Shown: positions 62,299-64,000 of the stretch, piece by piece
Position numbering within the stretch: the first letter of the stretch is position 1
How the letters are laid out: every line of letters starts with the position of its first letter
NCBI GenBank assembly: GCA_003612405.1
Contig: RAYR01000015.1
Span: 62,001-126,000 of the forward strand
Reading direction: 5' to 3'
From: a bacterium 0.1xD8-71
GTDB taxonomy: Bacteria > Bacillota > Clostridia > Lachnospirales > Lachnospiraceae
Length of the DNA: 64,000 nucleotides
Notes under the pieces: generated by a model
What the model was told of the DNA's origin: nothing
Databases searched by the model: none
What the model saw: the letters and a program-made list of their open reading frames with translations, nothing else
Program-made: the position numbers and the translations under genes

Positions 62299-64000
62299 GT
62301 GAAGAAAAAATTGTTATCCGTATTATTGGCAGGCTGTATGGTATTGTCTCTGGCAGCCTGCGGATCGGGTGATTCCGGCAGTGCACCGCAGGATACATCC
62401 GGGACACAGACAACACAGCAGGATGCGGCTGCACCGGATACCGCGAAGGAGTCTGATGGCGCAGGAGATGCGGCAGCAGATCCCACCAATGGAGAAGTGG
62501 TGGACGGTAAGTTTGTAGAAACCAGAAAGATTACCGTGGAAGTGTATGACCGTGGTAATGATGACGGTTCCGATCCTACTAACAACAATTATACCAAGTA
62601 TATCAAAGAGCAGATGCTTGCACAGCACAATGTGGAAGTAGAGTTTGTGGCAGTTCCCCGTTGGACAGAGGTAGAACAGATCAATAACCTTCTGGCAGCA
62701 GGCGATGCACCGGATATCTGTCTTACATATGACTATCCTACCGTTCAGACCTATGCAAACATGGGCGGTGTGCTGGATTTGAGTTCTTATGTGGATGATT
62801 ACAGGGATATGCTTCCCAATCTCTGGAACTGGCTCGGTGAGACCAACATTTACTGGGATAAAGATCCTGTAAACGGTACACTGTGGGCAATCGAAGGAAA
62901 ACGTGCGGTGACGAACCGTATCAACACTTTTGTCCGGAAAGACTGGCTGGATAAGCTGGGACTGAAAGAGCCCACCACCCGTCAGGAGTTTGAGGATATG
63001 ATCATCGCGTTCAGAGACAATGCAGACCTTCTGCTGGGCGCAGACGCTGACAAGATGATTCCCTATTCCGTAAGCTTTGACGTAGGCTGGAGAGCGGCAC
63101 TTTTGATCGAGTCCTTTATTGACCCTGATGTTTCCGATTATGAGTATTATGTCAATGGTTTTGATGACAGAGCTTTAACACAGAACGGAACCAAGGAAGC
63201 AATCCGTCTGTTGAATAAGTGGTATAATGACGGCCTTCTCTGGGATGATTTCGCTTTGTACGGAAGCGGTGATTCCACAGAGGACGATATGATCAAAGCC
63301 GGTTATGTAGGCGCATTTATGCACAACTGGGATTACCCTTACAGAGACGGTGAGAACAGTATTCAGACCAATCTTCAGAGAATGGTTGGACCGGATGCCA
63401 AGTTTGTGGTAGTGGACTGCTTCGAGGATATAAAGGGCGGCCATAACAAGTTTATCACCAGCTCCGCAGGAGACCGTAAGATTTTCTTCCCGACCACTAA
63501 CACAGAGCCTCTTGCATCCATGATGTATCTGGATTTCATCAGTTCTCCGGAAGTTATCCAGTATTTGCAGATCGGTGAAGAGGGTGTTACCCATAACAAA
63601 CTGGAAGATGGTACAATCGAGATTCAGGCAGCTACCGGTGATGATATTCAGAATTCCGGTTTCAATATTGACTATACGATTACCTGTAACGGACTGCATC
63701 TGATGGATGATGAACTTACCCTGAAGTCTATGGCTTATTCTTACAGCGGCATCGATCCTGAACTTGTAGAGGTTGCCCATAAAGTCTGCAACACTGATAC
63801 AAGACCTGCTAAGAATGTAAACGTAGGTGCAATCGCAGCAGAAGAAGGTCAGGGACCGACACTCTCCAGTAAGAGAGACGTTGTTTATGATACAGCTGTT
63901 TCCGCAGCAGTCGAAGATTTCGACAAGGTATGGGATGCAGGTATCGCTGATTACTTAAGTTCCGGCGGTCAGGCTATTATGGATGAGCGTGCAGAGAAGT
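62299..64000 (+). CDS. Extracellular solute-binding lipoprotein, runs off the window
   Basis: At least 567 codons, no stop before the window end. Starts at GTG 62299 after AAGGGAGG. A lipoprotein signal (KKKLLSVLLAGCMVLSLAAC, Cys21) is followed by a Ser/Thr/Ala/Asp-rich linker (about 22-70), then a solute-binding family 1 (LplA-type) fold: EVEFVAVPRWTEVEQINNLLAAGDAPDI, LWAIEGKRAVTNRINTFVRKDWLDKLG, then FITSSAGDRKIFFPTTN. It would deliver oligosaccharides to the two permeases. The 128-base gap before it may allow separate, higher expression. Confidence 0.93.
   Translation, partial: MKKKLLSVLLAGCMVLSLAACGSGDSGSAPQDTSGTQTTQQDAAAPDTAKESDGAGDAAADPTNGEVVDGKFVETRKITVEVYDRGNDDGSDPTNNNYTKYIKEQMLAQHNVEVEFVAVPRWTEVEQINNLLAAGDAPDICLTYDYPTVQTYANMGGVLDLSSYVDDYRDMLPNLWNWLGETNIYWDKDPVNGTLWAIEGKRAVTNRINTFVRKDWLDKLGLKEPTTRQEFEDMIIAFRDNADLLLGADADKMIPYSVSFDVGWRAALLIESFIDPDVSDYEYYVNGFDDRALTQNGTKEAIRLLNKWYNDGLLWDDFALYGSGDSTEDDMIKAGYVGAFMHNWDYPYRDGENSIQTNLQRMVGPDAKFVVVDCFEDIKGGHNKFITSSAGDRKIFFPTTNTEPLASMMYLDFISSPEVIQYLQIGEEGVTHNKLEDGTIEIQAATGDDIQNSGFNIDYTITCNGLHLMDDELTLKSMAYSYSGIDPELVEVAHKVCNTDTRPAKNVNVGAIAAEEGQGPTLSSKRDVVYDTAVSAAVEDFDKVWDAGIADYLSSGGQAIMDERAEK

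Noticed and set aside
1..64000. CRISPR arrays, rRNA, tRNA or riboswitches
   Set aside because: No regularly spaced direct repeats of CRISPR type, no tRNA-like or rRNA sequence and no leader with a recognisable riboswitch core were found by eye; small structured RNAs could still be missed.

Overview
The window is a 64 kb piece of a Clostridia chromosome, most likely a spore-forming member of the Lachnospiraceae. The evidence is gene content and order: spoIIIA operon, then an Asp23/nusB/xseAB/ispA/dxs/tlyA/nadK/argR/recN/spoIVB block, then yicC/remA/gmk/rpoZ/rimO/pgsA/cinA/recA/recX/rny, together with AGGAGG-type ribosome sites and many GTG/TTG starts. I cannot resolve the genus. No rRNA, tRNA, CRISPR array, prophage or intact mobile element is visible.

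Layout. 1-3.1 kb: end of spoIIIAD and spoIIIAE-AH (mother-cell side of the feeding-tube/secretion-like channel). 3.2-7.3 kb: deoB, prfC and an exported transglutaminase-like protein. 7.4-16.4 kb: tightly packed housekeeping operon for envelope stress (Asp23), transcription (nusB), DNA repair (xseAB, recN), isoprenoids (ispA, dxs), rRNA methylation (tlyA), NADP (nadK) and arginine control (argR). 16.5-24.9 kb: spoIVB, a NhaC-type antiporter, a Spo0A effector domain lacking any receiver domain, glgA, a SpoVB/MurJ-like flippase with a polybasic tail, two small coat-like proteins and a ComEC-like lipoprotein. 24.9-37.5 kb: rqcH on the minus strand, then the yicC-to-rny run, including an unusual prion-like/Asp-Tyr-repeat membrane protein just before recA. 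37.5-38.3 kb: a decayed IS1182-type element. 38.5-47.2 kb: aminotransferase, Nudix hydrolase, spoIIM, xerD, DAHP synthase, a second SpoVB-like protein, mnmA, an unknown 129-residue protein and a PHP phosphatase. 47.5-50.7 kb: gap-pgk-tpiA. 50.8-64 kb: a carbohydrate locus with a chemoreceptor and SGNH acetylesterase, a divergent AraC-type regulator, GH3 and GH67 enzymes and an LplB/LplC/lipoprotein ABC importer that runs off the end.

How it works together. The last 13 kb reads as a system for taking up and breaking down decorated xylo-oligosaccharides: importer, alpha-glucuronidase, beta-xylosidase-like enzyme, acetylesterase, a candidate sensor and a local AraC-type activator. The GH3 promoter and the importer promoter carry the same direct-repeat pair (13-bp half-sites, 21-bp period) at exactly the same distance from a TATAAT box, which I infer is the activator's operator.

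Other points that stand out: four copies of a small interspersed two-hairpin repeat whose stems differ but stay paired; twin LexA-type boxes at recA; the receiver-less Spo0A in the place where full-length spo0A normally follows spoIVB; and the Asp-Tyr repeat protein. All functional statements are from reading motifs and gene order; no database search was run.
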